Assembly: GCA_022759165.1 (NCBI GenBank)
Contig: JAEMPT010000056.1
Coordinates: 1-9,887, forward strand
From: Thermoprotei archaeon
GTDB taxonomy: Archaea > Thermoproteota > Thermoprotei_A > Sulfolobales > Fervidicoccaceae
Reading direction: 5' to 3'
Length of the DNA stretch: 9,887 nucleotides
Part shown: piece by piece, positions 1 to 6,055 of the stretch
Numbering within the stretch: position 1 is the stretch's first letter
Layout of the letters: every line of letters starts with the position of its first letter
Program-made: the position numbers and the translations under genes
Notes under the pieces: model-generated
Seen by the model: only the letters and a program-made list of their open reading frames with translations
What the model was told of the DNA's origin: nothing
Databases searched by the model: none

Positions 1-117
1 GCAATGAGCTCTGCGGGATGGAGGAAAGGTGAGCCTCCCGAACCAGCAAATGAGGCTAAAGGCGAAAAGCACCAGCTAAACACTGGAAGCCTCGTCCTTC
101 AGGACGGGGTAGCTCAC
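1..117 (+). mobile_element. Right end of an IS200/IS605-family (IS1341/TnpB-type) element, partial
   Basis: The left part of the element lies outside the window. The right end is recognised by a strong hairpin at 90-109 (CCTCGTCC, loop TTCA, GGACGGGG; eight pairs including one T-G) followed by the tail TAGCTCAC ending at 117. A GC-rich hairpin followed by a TTCAC or CTCAC-like tail is the usual right terminus of archaeal IS200/IS605 elements, where the hairpin is bound by TnpA and also forms the 3' scaffold of the TnpB guide RNA. The reading frame through it matches the proline- and alanine-rich tail of TnpB. Whether the element carries tnpA or is a TnpB-only copy cannot be judged here. The exact end at 117 is inferred by analogy; comparison with an empty site would fix it. 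Confidence 0.68.
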
Positions 118-137
118 AGAAAACTATACATAAAGAA
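1..137 (+). ncRNA. Omega RNA (TnpB guide RNA) 3' scaffold and guide, partial
   Basis: In IS200/IS605 elements the guide RNA of TnpB comes from the 3' end of the tnpB transcript. It spans the right-end hairpin and continues into flanking DNA, whose first bases act as the guide. Here the scaffold would include the 90-109 hairpin, and the guide would start just after the tail ending at 117, covering about 118-137 (AGAAAACTATACATAAAGAA). The hairpin is seen directly; that an RNA is made and processed here is inferred from the family. The 5' boundary of the RNA is outside the window or undefined. Confidence 0.42.
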
Positions 138-162
138 TAAAGAGATCCTACATAAAAAGTGA
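1..162 (+). CDS. tnpB: TnpB family RNA-guided nuclease, C-terminal fragment (5' end outside window)
   Basis: Frame 1 is open from the first base to a TGA at 160-162, giving 53 residues that begin AMSSAGWRKGEPPEPANEA and continue through the terminal hairpin. This hydrophilic Pro/Ala/Glu-rich stretch is typical of the tail of archaeal TnpB (OrfB) proteins, downstream of the RuvC-like domain and zinc finger, none of which are in the window. TnpB is an RNA-guided DNA endonuclease that helps IS200/IS605 elements persist. If the element ends at 117, the last 14 codons come from flanking chromosomal DNA. The TnpB call rests on this short tail plus its overlap with the characteristic right end, so the family is likely, but whether the gene is intact is unknown. 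Confidence 0.55.
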   Translation, partial: AMSSAGWRKGEPPEPANEAKGEKHQLNTGSLVLQDGVAHRKLYIKNKEILHKK

Positions 163-169
163 TGAAAAA
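154..169 (-). terminator. T-tract terminator candidate downstream of the PadR-like gene
   Basis: On the minus strand two T5 runs (169-165 and 158-154) lie 50-65 nt beyond the stop codon of the regulator gene, within an A/T-rich stretch. Archaeal RNA polymerase terminates at such oligo-T tracts without a hairpin. The rest of the 163-218 gap shows no convincing gene. Confidence 0.33.
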
Positions 170-218
170 CACCAAACAATTTTAAGCTTATTCCTGGACG
201 AAAGCTGATCATAAAATT

Positions 219-563
219 TCATGTAGAAGATGAGGAACCCATTAAGAGATCTACCTTATTCTTTAAGTATTCTAGGCCCTTCAAATATACCTCTTTTCCC
301 TTTTCTTCTAGGAAGTAAACAGCTTCTCCTCTAGTTCCGGTTCTCTTCTTAACCAAGCTCTCCCTCTCCATCCTATATAACACTGTGTAGAGGTAAACGC
401 TTCGAGTAGCAATGGAAAACCTCTCTCTCAGCCTTTTCTTCAATTCTACAACGCTCAGCCCTCCCTCTTCCATCAATATACTGGAGACATATAGCCAAAG
501 CACTTCGCCTTCGATCTTTCTCTTCAACCGCTCAAAGGCCTTTGAGGAATCTGCTCCTTGCAT
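219..563 (-). CDS. PadR-like winged helix-turn-helix transcriptional regulator
   Basis: A 114-residue protein with the layout of PadR-family regulators: an N-terminal helix (about 9-30), a helix-turn-helix (about 36-68) containing RSVYLYTVLYRMERESLVKK, where PadR proteins carry a conserved Tyr/Leu-rich recognition helix, a basic wing with TRGEAVYFLEEKG (about 77-89) matching the family's RxxYxLTxxG wing, and a C-terminal helix for dimerisation. It ends in an odd poly-serine tail (GSSSST). I chose ATG 563 rather than the upstream in-frame codon at 617: a TATA-like AATAAAAAG lies 20-28 bp upstream of 563, which fits a leaderless transcript, while the longer frame would run across the divergent promoter region. 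It is divergent from inositol-1-phosphate synthase, so it may control that gene or itself. Ligand and targets are unknown. Other small wHTH families (MarR- or ArsR-like) are less likely alternatives. Confidence 0.72.
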   Translation of the reverse strand: MQGADSSKAFERLKRKIEGEVLWLYVSSILMEEGGLSVVELKKRLRERFSIATRSVYLYTVLYRMERESLVKKRTGTRGEAVYFLEEKGKEVYLKGLEYLKNKVDLLMGSSSST

Positions 564-582
564 GATGATCTTCCTGGAAAAG

Positions 583-591
583 CTTTTTATT
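583..591 (-). promoter_or_regulatory. TATA-like box of the PadR-like gene
   Basis: AATAAAAAG on the minus strand is centred about 24 bp from the ATG at 563, the spacing expected when transcription starts at or next to the start codon. It partly overlaps a 10-bp palindrome, AAAAGCTTTT at 578-587, which could be a regulator contact site but is short and A/T-rich enough to occur by chance. Confidence 0.45.
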
Positions 592-617
592 GGTCTGACA
601 TAAAATATTTCTATCAC

Positions 618-627
618 ATATAAAAAA
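618..627 (+). promoter_or_regulatory. TATA box of the inositol-1-phosphate synthase gene
   Basis: ATATAAAAAA is centred 22-23 bp before the ATG at 645, consistent with a leaderless mRNA starting at the ATG. This placement is the main reason for preferring 645 over the in-frame GTG at 636, and no Shine-Dalgarno sequence is visible before either codon. Confidence 0.55.
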
Positions 628-644
628 CTTTATACGTGATACTC

Positions 645-1751
645 ATGGGCAAAATCAAAGTTGGGTTAATAGGTATAGGTAACTGCGCCTCTGCTATAGT
701 GCAGGGAGTTCTCCTCTCGAGAAGAGATCCCAGCAGAACTAAGGAGGTTCTATATGAGAACATAGGCGGATACAAAATCGGAGACATAGAATTCGTCTTG
801 GCAATCGATGTGGATGTGAGGAAGATAGGTAAGGACCTCGGAGACGCTATATTTGAAGGTCCAAATATATTCCCAAGGCTAATAGATGAGACTAAGACAG
901 GTGTCAAGGTTATAGCAGGCCCCGTTCTCGATGGCGTAGCTGAGCACATGAGAGAGATATTCATGCCGCACGGGAAGGAAGTCAGCATGGATGATATAGT
1001 CAGAGCGATAAAAGACTCTGGAGCCGAGATAATAGTTAACATGCTTCCAGTGGGATCTGAGCAAGCCACAAGGTTCTATGCGGAAGCAGCGCTTAGGGCT
1101 GGGGCCGCTTTTATAAATGGCATGCCGGTTTTCATAGCTAGTGATCCTAAAGGCGAATGGCAGGAAAAGTACAGGAAAGCAGGTCTACCTCTACTAGGAG
1201 ATGATATCAAAGGCCAGTTCGGCGCTACAATATTGCATTCTTCGCTTACTGCTCTTATGAGGGAGAGAGGGATCACAGTTAACGAAACATATCAGCTTAA
1301 TATCGGGGGAAACACGGACTTCCTGAATATGAAAGAAGAGGAAAGGCTCATGAGCAAAAGGGAGAGCAAGACAAGCGCCGTTGCTCATACTTTGAAGAAC
1401 CCCGCTGAGCTTATACAGACCAGGAGGATAAGGATAGGTCCAAGTGATTGGGTCCCCTTCCTTGGCAATACGAAGGTCGCATATATATACGTAAAAGCGA
1501 CATCTTTCTTAGGATTCCCCGTTGAGCTCGATGTAAAGCTGAAAGTTGATGACAAGAGCATGTATGCAGCTGCGATGGTGGACCTCATAAGGCTGGCTAA
1601 GCTAGCTTTAGAAAATGGTCTCGCCGGACCAATACAAGAAGCAAGTGGTTACTACATGAAGCATCCGCCAAAACCAGTAGCTTCTCCCTTTGAGGCAAAG
1701 AGAATGCTCGATGAATTCATAAACAGATATGGTAAAAGAGCATCCTCCTGA
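645..1751 (+). CDS. ino1: Myo-inositol-1-phosphate synthase
   Basis: A 368-residue cytoplasmic enzyme that converts glucose 6-phosphate to L-myo-inositol 1-phosphate through an NAD-dependent oxidation, aldol cyclisation and reduction. The N-terminal Rossmann glycine motif is GIGNCA (10-15). Further family landmarks are NMLPVGSEQ (132-140), GDDIKGQFGAT (185-195, with a conserved active-site lysine), LNIGGNTDFLNM (218-229) and SKRESKT (237-243, with further catalytic lysines). The length fits the short archaeal/mycobacterial class rather than the roughly 500-residue eukaryotic enzyme. In archaea the product feeds inositol phospholipid headgroups and, in many hyperthermophiles, the osmolyte di-myo-inositol phosphate. 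A HAD hydrolase follows 18 bp downstream, probably on the same transcript. The GTG at 636 would add only three residues; ATG 645 fits the TATA box better. Confidence 0.95.
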   Translation: MGKIKVGLIGIGNCASAIVQGVLLSRRDPSRTKEVLYENIGGYKIGDIEFVLAIDVDVRKIGKDLGDAIFEGPNIFPRLIDETKTGVKVIAGPVLDGVAEHMREIFMPHGKEVSMDDIVRAIKDSGAEIIVNMLPVGSEQATRFYAEAALRAGAAFINGMPVFIASDPKGEWQEKYRKAGLPLLGDDIKGQFGATILHSSLTALMRERGITVNETYQLNIGGNTDFLNMKEEERLMSKRESKTSAVAHTLKNPAELIQTRRIRIGPSDWVPFLGNTKVAYIYVKATSFLGFPVELDVKLKVDDKSMYAAAMVDLIRLAKLALENGLAGPIQEASGYYMKHPPKPVASPFEAKRMLDEFINRYGKRASS

Positions 1752-1769
1752 AGTGCTGAAGTGTTGTTT

Positions 1770-2456
1770 ATGAAGTGCATTTCCTTTGACATATGGAACA
1801 CATTGCTTGACTTAGGGAAGCTATATCGCCTGGTTGCTGTAGAACTCTCGAACATCACTGGGAAAAGCGAGCAAGATCTAGAACTAGGCTTAGCCGAGGC
1901 ATATAAAAAGGCCCTCCAGTTGCGATTGGAAGGATCTTTCAAAAATCCGATAATTGACTCCGCTGGAATTTTTGCTTCAGCTTTGGGGATTTCTATTGAT
2001 TCGCTGTTCCGAGCGCTTGTAAGGGCAATCATGAGAGAGGAGATAGGAAAGATAGCCTTTGAGGATGCGCGCGAGGCCCTGGAGCAGCTATCTAAGCATG
2101 ATATCGATGTGGGGGCTTTGGGGAACGTCATGTTCTGGCCCGGAATGGTGACAAGGTATATTCTAGAGAAGAATGGTCTACTTAGCTACCTTCATGCCAC
2201 TATATTCACTGACGAACTAGGCGTCCAGAAGCCTGATAGGGCAGCGTTTGAGCTCATATCAGATAAACTTGGATGCTCCACATCGCAGCTTGTACATGTA
2301 GGGGATTCGCTTGAGAACGACTTCGCTGGGGCCCTGCTTTCGGGAGCTAGCGCGATCTTAGTAAAAAGAGATTTAGAAAAAAGCATAGCAATAAGTAAAA
2401 AGGCCTATATTGTGAACTCGCTTACCGAGATCCCCAAAATATTGCCTTTGCTTTAG
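1770..2456 (+). CDS. HAD-superfamily hydrolase (subfamily I) with DxW active-site motif
   Basis: A 228-residue HAD-fold protein. Motif I is FDIWNTLL (6-13) with nucleophile Asp7; the usual second Asp at +2 is replaced by Trp9. A mostly helical cap occupies about 15-100. Motif II is the weak ALGNV (116-120), with Gly where Ser/Thr is usual. Motif III is Lys154 in QKPDRAAF, and motif IV is HVGDSLENDFAGA (176-188) with Asp179 and Asp184. Nucleophile, lysine and metal-binding acids are present, so it should be catalytic, but loss of the general acid/base Asp makes ordinary phosphatase activity uncertain. Haloacid dehalogenases also have an aromatic residue there (DxYGT). It follows ino1 by 18 bp, so inositol phosphate or a lipid phosphate is a conceivable substrate; that is inference. 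I prefer ATG 1770 to in-frame GTG 1761 because MKCISFD begins directly at the first strand; no clear ribosome site favours either. Confidence 0.82.
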   Translation: MKCISFDIWNTLLDLGKLYRLVAVELSNITGKSEQDLELGLAEAYKKALQLRLEGSFKNPIIDSAGIFASALGISIDSLFRALVRAIMREEIGKIAFEDAREALEQLSKHDIDVGALGNVMFWPGMVTRYILEKNGLLSYLHATIFTDELGVQKPDRAAFELISDKLGCSTSQLVHVGDSLENDFAGALLSGASAILVKRDLEKSIAISKKAYIVNSLTEIPKILPLL

Positions 2457-2469
2457 CTGTGAAAACTTC

Positions 2470-2482
2470 TAAAAATTTTTTA
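2470..2482. terminator. Shared T-tract terminator between convergent transcription units
   Basis: The 32-bp gap between the HAD gene (stop at 2456) and mevalonate kinase (stop at 2489, opposite strand) contains TAAAAATTTTTTA. It gives T6 on the plus strand and T5 on the minus strand, a symmetrical arrangement suited to ending both convergent transcripts. Confidence 0.55.
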
Positions 2483-2488
2483 TTGTAG

Positions 2489-3487
2489 CTACTCTGTCCG
2501 TTCTATTCTGACTCCTTCTGCGCCTAGCTTTGTCCTCATGACCATTGATCCGTGAAGCCTCATCGCAGTTTCAACGACTTCACCCTTTTCCGGTACCAGA
2601 GCGATCACGCATCCTCCTCCCCCCGCTCCTGTGAGCTTAGCACCATAGGCTCCAGAATCTCTCGCAACATTCACTAGTTCATTCAACCTTCTAGTAGATA
2701 CTCCAAGAGCATCAAGCAGCGAATGGTTCAAGTTCATCAAAAAGCCTAGCTCACTTAAATCCCCGGAAAGGAGAGAGCCCTCGGCCCTGGAAACCACCTG
2801 ACCAATTAGCTTCATTATATCGCTATAGATGTCTGGATATCTCTCAAGCCTCTCTCTTACCATCGCAACCATGTCCTTGGTCTTCGCTTCCCTCTCCACA
2901 TACCCAATTATCAAAGGCAGCTCCGTGCCGACATTTAGCCTAGCTCTCTCTACAGTGCTTTTACCATACTTTATCCTGAGGTATCCTCCTAGAGAGGTGA
3001 TAGAAGTGTCCATCGGAGAAGCTATTCCCTGAACTTCCTTTTCCACCTCCCAGCCGATGCGCGCGATCTCTTCCTTATCGAGTGAGTGCCCATTAGCGAC
3101 CGCATAGGCAGCTATCGTGGAGATCGCTACTGCTGCTGAGGTCCCAAGACCAGCCCCAACCGGCATTTCCGACTTTATTTCTATGTTTACTCCTTTCCTA
3201 GATCCCAAATATTTCGATGTGAGCTCGATGGCCTTGTTTATGTACGCAATAGCTGGCAAAACCATGCCGTAATCCGTCTCCAGAACGACCTCGCTCCCTA
3301 TATATGAAATTACGATCCCCGGAACTCTAAGGTCTTTCGCGCTTATTTTTATAACGTTATCTTCCCTAGACTCAGCAAATGCATAGACTCTTCTCTCGAT
3401 AGCCACAACGAGAGCTGGATAACCATATACCACTGCATGCTCGCCGAATAGGGTAACCTTGCCTGGGGCAGAGGCCAAAACTTTCAT
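2489..3487 (-). CDS. mvk: Mevalonate kinase
   Basis: A 332-residue GHMP-family kinase that phosphorylates mevalonate to 5-phosphomevalonate using ATP, the entry kinase of the mevalonate route to isoprenoids and archaeal ether lipids. All three GHMP motifs are present: N-terminal PGKVTLFGEHAVVYG (8-22), the phosphate-binding loop PVGAGLGTSAAV (109-120) and C-terminal KLTGAGGGGCV (284-294). The SPMDTSI segment (158-164) supplies the catalytic Asp160 typical of mevalonate kinases, and GEHAVVYG distinguishes it from galactokinase and homoserine kinase. The start is ATG 3487, preceded by GAGG at 3499-3496 (8-nt spacing), which overlaps the stop codon of the upstream gene. It lies only 10 bp after the TctA-like gene and is probably co-transcribed with it; no separate promoter is visible. 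Confidence 0.95.
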   Translation of the reverse strand: MKVLASAPGKVTLFGEHAVVYGYPALVVAIERRVYAFAESREDNVIKISAKDLRVPGIVISYIGSEVVLETDYGMVLPAIAYINKAIELTSKYLGSRKGVNIEIKSEMPVGAGLGTSAAVAISTIAAYAVANGHSLDKEEIARIGWEVEKEVQGIASPMDTSITSLGGYLRIKYGKSTVERARLNVGTELPLIIGYVEREAKTKDMVAMVRERLERYPDIYSDIMKLIGQVVSRAEGSLLSGDLSELGFLMNLNHSLLDALGVSTRRLNELVNVARDSGAYGAKLTGAGGGGCVIALVPEKGEVVETAMRLHGSMVMRTKLGAEGVRIERTE

Positions 3488-3497
3488 CTGAATCGCC

Positions 3498-4865
3498 TCA
3501 CAGAGCAGCTAGCAAGGCCGTAATCGTAGGTGCTCCTACGAGGACCATGAAGAGCACGCCAAGCGAGACGCCTAGCCTGCTTACTGCGCCGGATAGGAGA
3601 GCGACTAGAAGCATGCCGAAGATCCCTGGAATACCCGCATCGTAATAGGCGAGGAGAAGCACAATTGCAATAAATAGCCCGTAGAGCGATTCAGCGGAAA
3701 TTCTCCTGAAAACTAGCAATGTAATATTCCTTGAGTACTTTACTATAAGGGGATAAGCTACTAGTAGCGCCACAGCAACAGACAAGATCACCAGGGCCGA
3801 TATATCCCAGTAACTGTATTTTTCTATTATATACTTATAAGGCGGCATACCTATGTTCGGAATGTTCTGAAAGAATGGGGCAGCTGGTCCAGCGCTCATT
3901 GGACCTGTAGCGGCACCTATCACGAGCAACGGTATGAGAGTTCCTCCTATATATGTGCCTAGCTTTATGCCTTCTCTAACAGTATATGCTAGAAGTGAAC
4001 CTTGTAGTTTTTCTTTTTTCGTTTCTCTTAACGTATCTCCTATAAGTATGGTCAAACCAACAGGAGACATCACCGTAGCGAGTATGGAGGAGATCGGTGA
4101 CCATATTATTGTATGAATAAGTTCTTCCTTAGTTAAATGAGCAAACGGATTCAACTTTATTTTCCCAACCTTTGCGAGCTTTATTTCTTTGAAGCCTCTG
4201 CGTTCCATCGATTTCCTCAAATCTTTGTTCAAGGCACTGAACAGCTCAAACATTAACGGACCTACAGTTATCCCTAGAAACAGACTAACAGAGACAGTCT
4301 TCCCGTAGACCCCCCTTATACCTTGTACTAATATGGCGAATGCGGGGATCATGGCTATCGCTAGCCACTTGTTCTTGGAGGTGAGGGAAAGAAATATGAC
4401 GCCGATTAAAATAAGCCAGAACCACCTCGCGACCTTCACTCCAAGGACCAAATCATAGGTATTAAGCCATGCTCCAACGGGCATAAGAGCTATGGATACT
4501 CCTAGTACGAAAAGCGTCACTATAGTTGCGGAAATCAAAGCCGCAGCGTTTCCCTTTCTCAAGAGTACATCAGCTAGCCCATGCTCTTTAGCGACGAGCG
4601 CGTCGGGGACCTGGGGAACCGCCATAACGCCGCCAGGTATTCCGGCAAGCGCTACTGGTACAGCATCGCCTATCTTAAATGCAACGATTGACCCCATGAA
4701 CCAAGCGAGCACTAGCACAGGGTTTAGACCGGCCATTAAAAGGGCTAAAGCTATCGGAGCCATGGTAGCCGTTTCGTCGGTGCCCGGAAGGATCCCTATT
4801 ATGATGTAGATGACAGCCGAGATGGCTGAGAGAATTGCTGCCTGAAGAAACAGGGCTGGGTCCAT
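3498..4865 (-). CDS. TctA-family (tripartite tricarboxylate transporter) permease, divergent
   Basis: A 455-residue integral membrane protein with about ten or more hydrophobic segments. The N-terminal half resembles TctA permeases: a glycine/proline re-entrant region GILPGTDETATMAPI (24-38), a tight helix pair ending MGSIVAFKIGDAVPVALAGIPGG (58-79), and then PDALVAKEHGLADVLLRKG (87-105), which parallels the conserved PGT...DGYPMAKKG block. A charged cytoplasmic loop (about 211-250) leads to a second half with YIGGTLIPLLVIGAATGP (305-322), where typical TctA proteins have an IPLLTLGIPGS-like motif, so this copy is divergent. TctA proteins transport carboxylates with a small TctB partner and, in bacteria, a periplasmic TctC; no TctC is present here. 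An 84-residue membrane protein ends 3 bp upstream and mevalonate kinase follows 10 bp downstream. The start ATG 4865 has GGAGGA at 4881-4876. The substrate is unknown. Confidence 0.66.
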   Translation of the reverse strand: MDPALFLQAAILSAISAVIYIIIGILPGTDETATMAPIALALLMAGLNPVLVLAWFMGSIVAFKIGDAVPVALAGIPGGVMAVPQVPDALVAKEHGLADVLLRKGNAAALISATIVTLFVLGVSIALMPVGAWLNTYDLVLGVKVARWFWLILIGVIFLSLTSKNKWLAIAMIPAFAILVQGIRGVYGKTVSVSLFLGITVGPLMFELFSALNKDLRKSMERRGFKEIKLAKVGKIKLNPFAHLTKEELIHTIIWSPISSILATVMSPVGLTILIGDTLRETKKEKLQGSLLAYTVREGIKLGTYIGGTLIPLLVIGAATGPMSAGPAAPFFQNIPNIGMPPYKYIIEKYSYWDISALVILSVAVALLVAYPLIVKYSRNITLLVFRRISAESLYGLFIAIVLLLAYYDAGIPGIFGMLLVALLSGAVSRLGVSLGVLFMVLVGAPTITALLAAL

Positions 4866-4868
4866 AGT

Positions 4869-5123
4869 TCACTCTTCCTCCACTATTTTTCTTTTCACCT
4901 TTGTTAATGGGATCGAGAAGAAGAACCCGATGCTAGCACCTATTGCCCCTAGGGTTATTTTTAAGGCATTGGCTAAATTTGGCATTCCTATAGCTTTAGC
5001 TATACTTGGGGAGAAATAAAAGAGGACGAATGCCAGTGCGGTGGATATAATGGAAGCAATGGCTAGCTCTTTAAGAGAAACGAGCTCCCCATATATTTCT
5101 ATATAAGCCTCATCGCCATTCAT
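4869..5123 (-). CDS. Small two-helix membrane protein, possible TctB-like partner
   Basis: An 84-residue protein I cannot place in a named family. Hydrophobic stretches at about 19-41 and 52-74 are likely membrane helices, separated by a short loop (AIGMPNLAN). The N-terminus is acidic (MNGDEAYIEIYGE) and the C-terminus strongly charged (TKVKRKIVEEE), suggesting both ends lie in the cytoplasm. The second helix is glycine-rich (GAIGASIGFFF). It is the first gene of the operon and stops 3 bp before the TctA-like permease, so the two are almost certainly co-translated. TctB subunits normally have about 140-170 residues and four helices, so this would be about half a TctB; the link is by position, not sequence. 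The start ATG 5123 has GTGAGGA at 5137-5131 as a plausible ribosome site. Confidence 0.7.
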   Translation of the reverse strand: MNGDEAYIEIYGELVSLKELAIASIISTALAFVLFYFSPSIAKAIGMPNLANALKITLGAIGASIGFFFSIPLTKVKRKIVEEE

Positions 5124-5130
5124 AATGCAT

Positions 5131-5170
5131 TCCTCACTGATGAATTTGATTATAGATAGTTTAAATAATT
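5131..5170 (-). promoter_or_regulatory. Promoter and ribosome-binding site of the TctA-like/mevalonate kinase operon
   Basis: On the minus strand the A/T box AATTATTTAA (5170-5161) would place the transcription start near 5138-5140, leaving a leader of about 16 nt that carries GTGAGGA (5137-5131), 7 nt before the ATG. The 92-bp gap 5124-5215 is otherwise taken up by the terminator of the preceding operon. Confidence 0.45.
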
Positions 5171-5188
5171 GTCGGAACTAAATTAGAC

Positions 5189-5211
5189 AAAAAGTCAAAA
5201 ATCAACAAAAA
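5189..5211 (-). terminator. Triple T5-tract terminator of the Opp-like operon
   Basis: Immediately beyond the final stop codon (5218-5216) the minus strand carries three T5 runs, at 5211-5207, 5201-5197 and 5193-5189. Repeated oligo-T tracts are the standard intrinsic termination signal of archaeal RNA polymerase. It separates the transporter operon from the promoter of the next operon some 20 bp downstream. Confidence 0.62.
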
Positions 5212-5215
5212 GTAG

Positions 5216-6055
5216 CTACTTTTCAGTTCTCGTTAATAGGCTGACAAGGTAGTCGCTTATCAAGTTCAATGAGATTATAGTTAGAGTAAGCACAAGCCCG
5301 GGAAATAATATGCCCCACCAAGACCCTGCATAGAAGGCCCTGCTAGCCATAGCTAGAGTTCGCCCCCAGCTCGCCGTATTTGGATCGCCTAGCCCAAGGA
5401 AGCTCAGCCCGCTCTCTGCGACTATGTTCCCGCTTATAGTCATCATGAAGAGAGGTATCACGGCTGGCCAAACATTTGGCAAAATCTCCCTGAAAATTAT
5501 CCCTATATCCCGCTCTCCTATGGCCCTCGCAGCAGCCACGAATTCTTTCTCTGAGAGCGATAGAGATTGCGATCTCACAACCCTAGTCATGAGCGGCCAG
5601 GAAAAGAGTCCTAATATGAGTGCTATATTAGTTATGTTGCTACCGAAAATCACCAGCAGAACTATCATAAATACGAACACCGGTATAGATAAGAACAAGT
5701 CTACGGTCCTCATTATGAGCATGTCCAGCTTACTCCCATAGTAACCTGCGAAGAGCCCTAACGATAAAGCTATTGCTAGCCCTATGAGACCCGAGGTGAG
5801 CCCAACAAAGAGCGCAGTTCTGCTACCGTAAACGACTTGGCTAAATATATCAGACCCAACCTGGTCTGTCCCCATAATATGCTTTTCAGATGGGGGAGAA
5901 AGTATGGGCCCCACTCCCGTTTTTAGCGGAGGATATGGTGCTATGAATTCCGCGAACACTGCAAAAACTGCTACAATAGCGAGCATCGAGACCGGAAAAA
6001 TGTTCCTAGGGCTTAAAAGAACTCTTAGGCGTTTTTTCATCTTCAACGATATCAC
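5216..6055 (-). CDS. ABC transporter permease, OppC/DppC family
   Basis: A 279-residue inner-membrane subunit of a peptide/nickel-type importer. The N-terminus has one membrane helix (about 20-38), followed by HIMGTDQVGSDIFSQVVYGS (59-78), the signature of OppC/DppC proteins (HxxGTDxxGxDxxS). Four or five further helices follow, with the cytoplasmic EAA loop EFVAAARAIGERDIG (171-185) leading into ILPNVWPAVIP, which contacts the ATPases, then GLSFLGLGDPNTASWG (216-231), also typical of the family. It is the last gene of the operon and its start overlaps the OppB-like stop by four bases (GTGA). The GTG at 6055 has no good ribosome site of its own. An in-frame ATG at 6040, five codons later, has GGTGAT about 10 nt upstream and is a real alternative. 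The substrate is unresolved; dipeptide, oligopeptide or oligosaccharide are all possible in archaea. Confidence 0.9.
   Translation of the reverse strand: MISLKMKKRLRVLLSPRNIFPVSMLAIVAVFAVFAEFIAPYPPLKTGVGPILSPPSEKHIMGTDQVGSDIFSQVVYGSRTALFVGLTSGLIGLAIALSLGLFAGYYGSKLDMLIMRTVDLFLSIPVFVFMIVLLVIFGSNITNIALILGLFSWPLMTRVVRSQSLSLSEKEFVAAARAIGERDIGIIFREILPNVWPAVIPLFMMTISGNIVAESGLSFLGLGDPNTASWGRTLAMASRAFYAGSWWGILFPGLVLTLTIISLNLISDYLVSLLTRTEK

Noticed and set aside
159..208. Possible C/D box sRNA: GTGATGA (159-165) as box C and CTGA (205-208) as box D, 50 nt apart.
   Set aside because: No convincing D' and C' boxes lie between them, the flanks do not form a terminal stem, and the TGA within box C is also the TnpB-frame stop. 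Too weak without a covariance model or RNA data.
219..617. 132-residue version of the PadR-like regulator starting at 617.
   Set aside because: It would extend across its own TATA-like box and toward the divergent promoter; ATG 563 fits the core fold and a leaderless start.
614..1069. Minus-strand open frame of 151 codons opposite inositol-1-phosphate synthase.
   Set aside because: It is antisense to a strongly recognised enzyme, and its Ser/Pro/Ile-rich composition is typical of a shadow frame.
1652..2131. Minus-strand open frame of 159 codons opposite the ino1/HAD junction.
   Set aside because: It is Ser-rich with no recognisable domain and antisense to two real genes.
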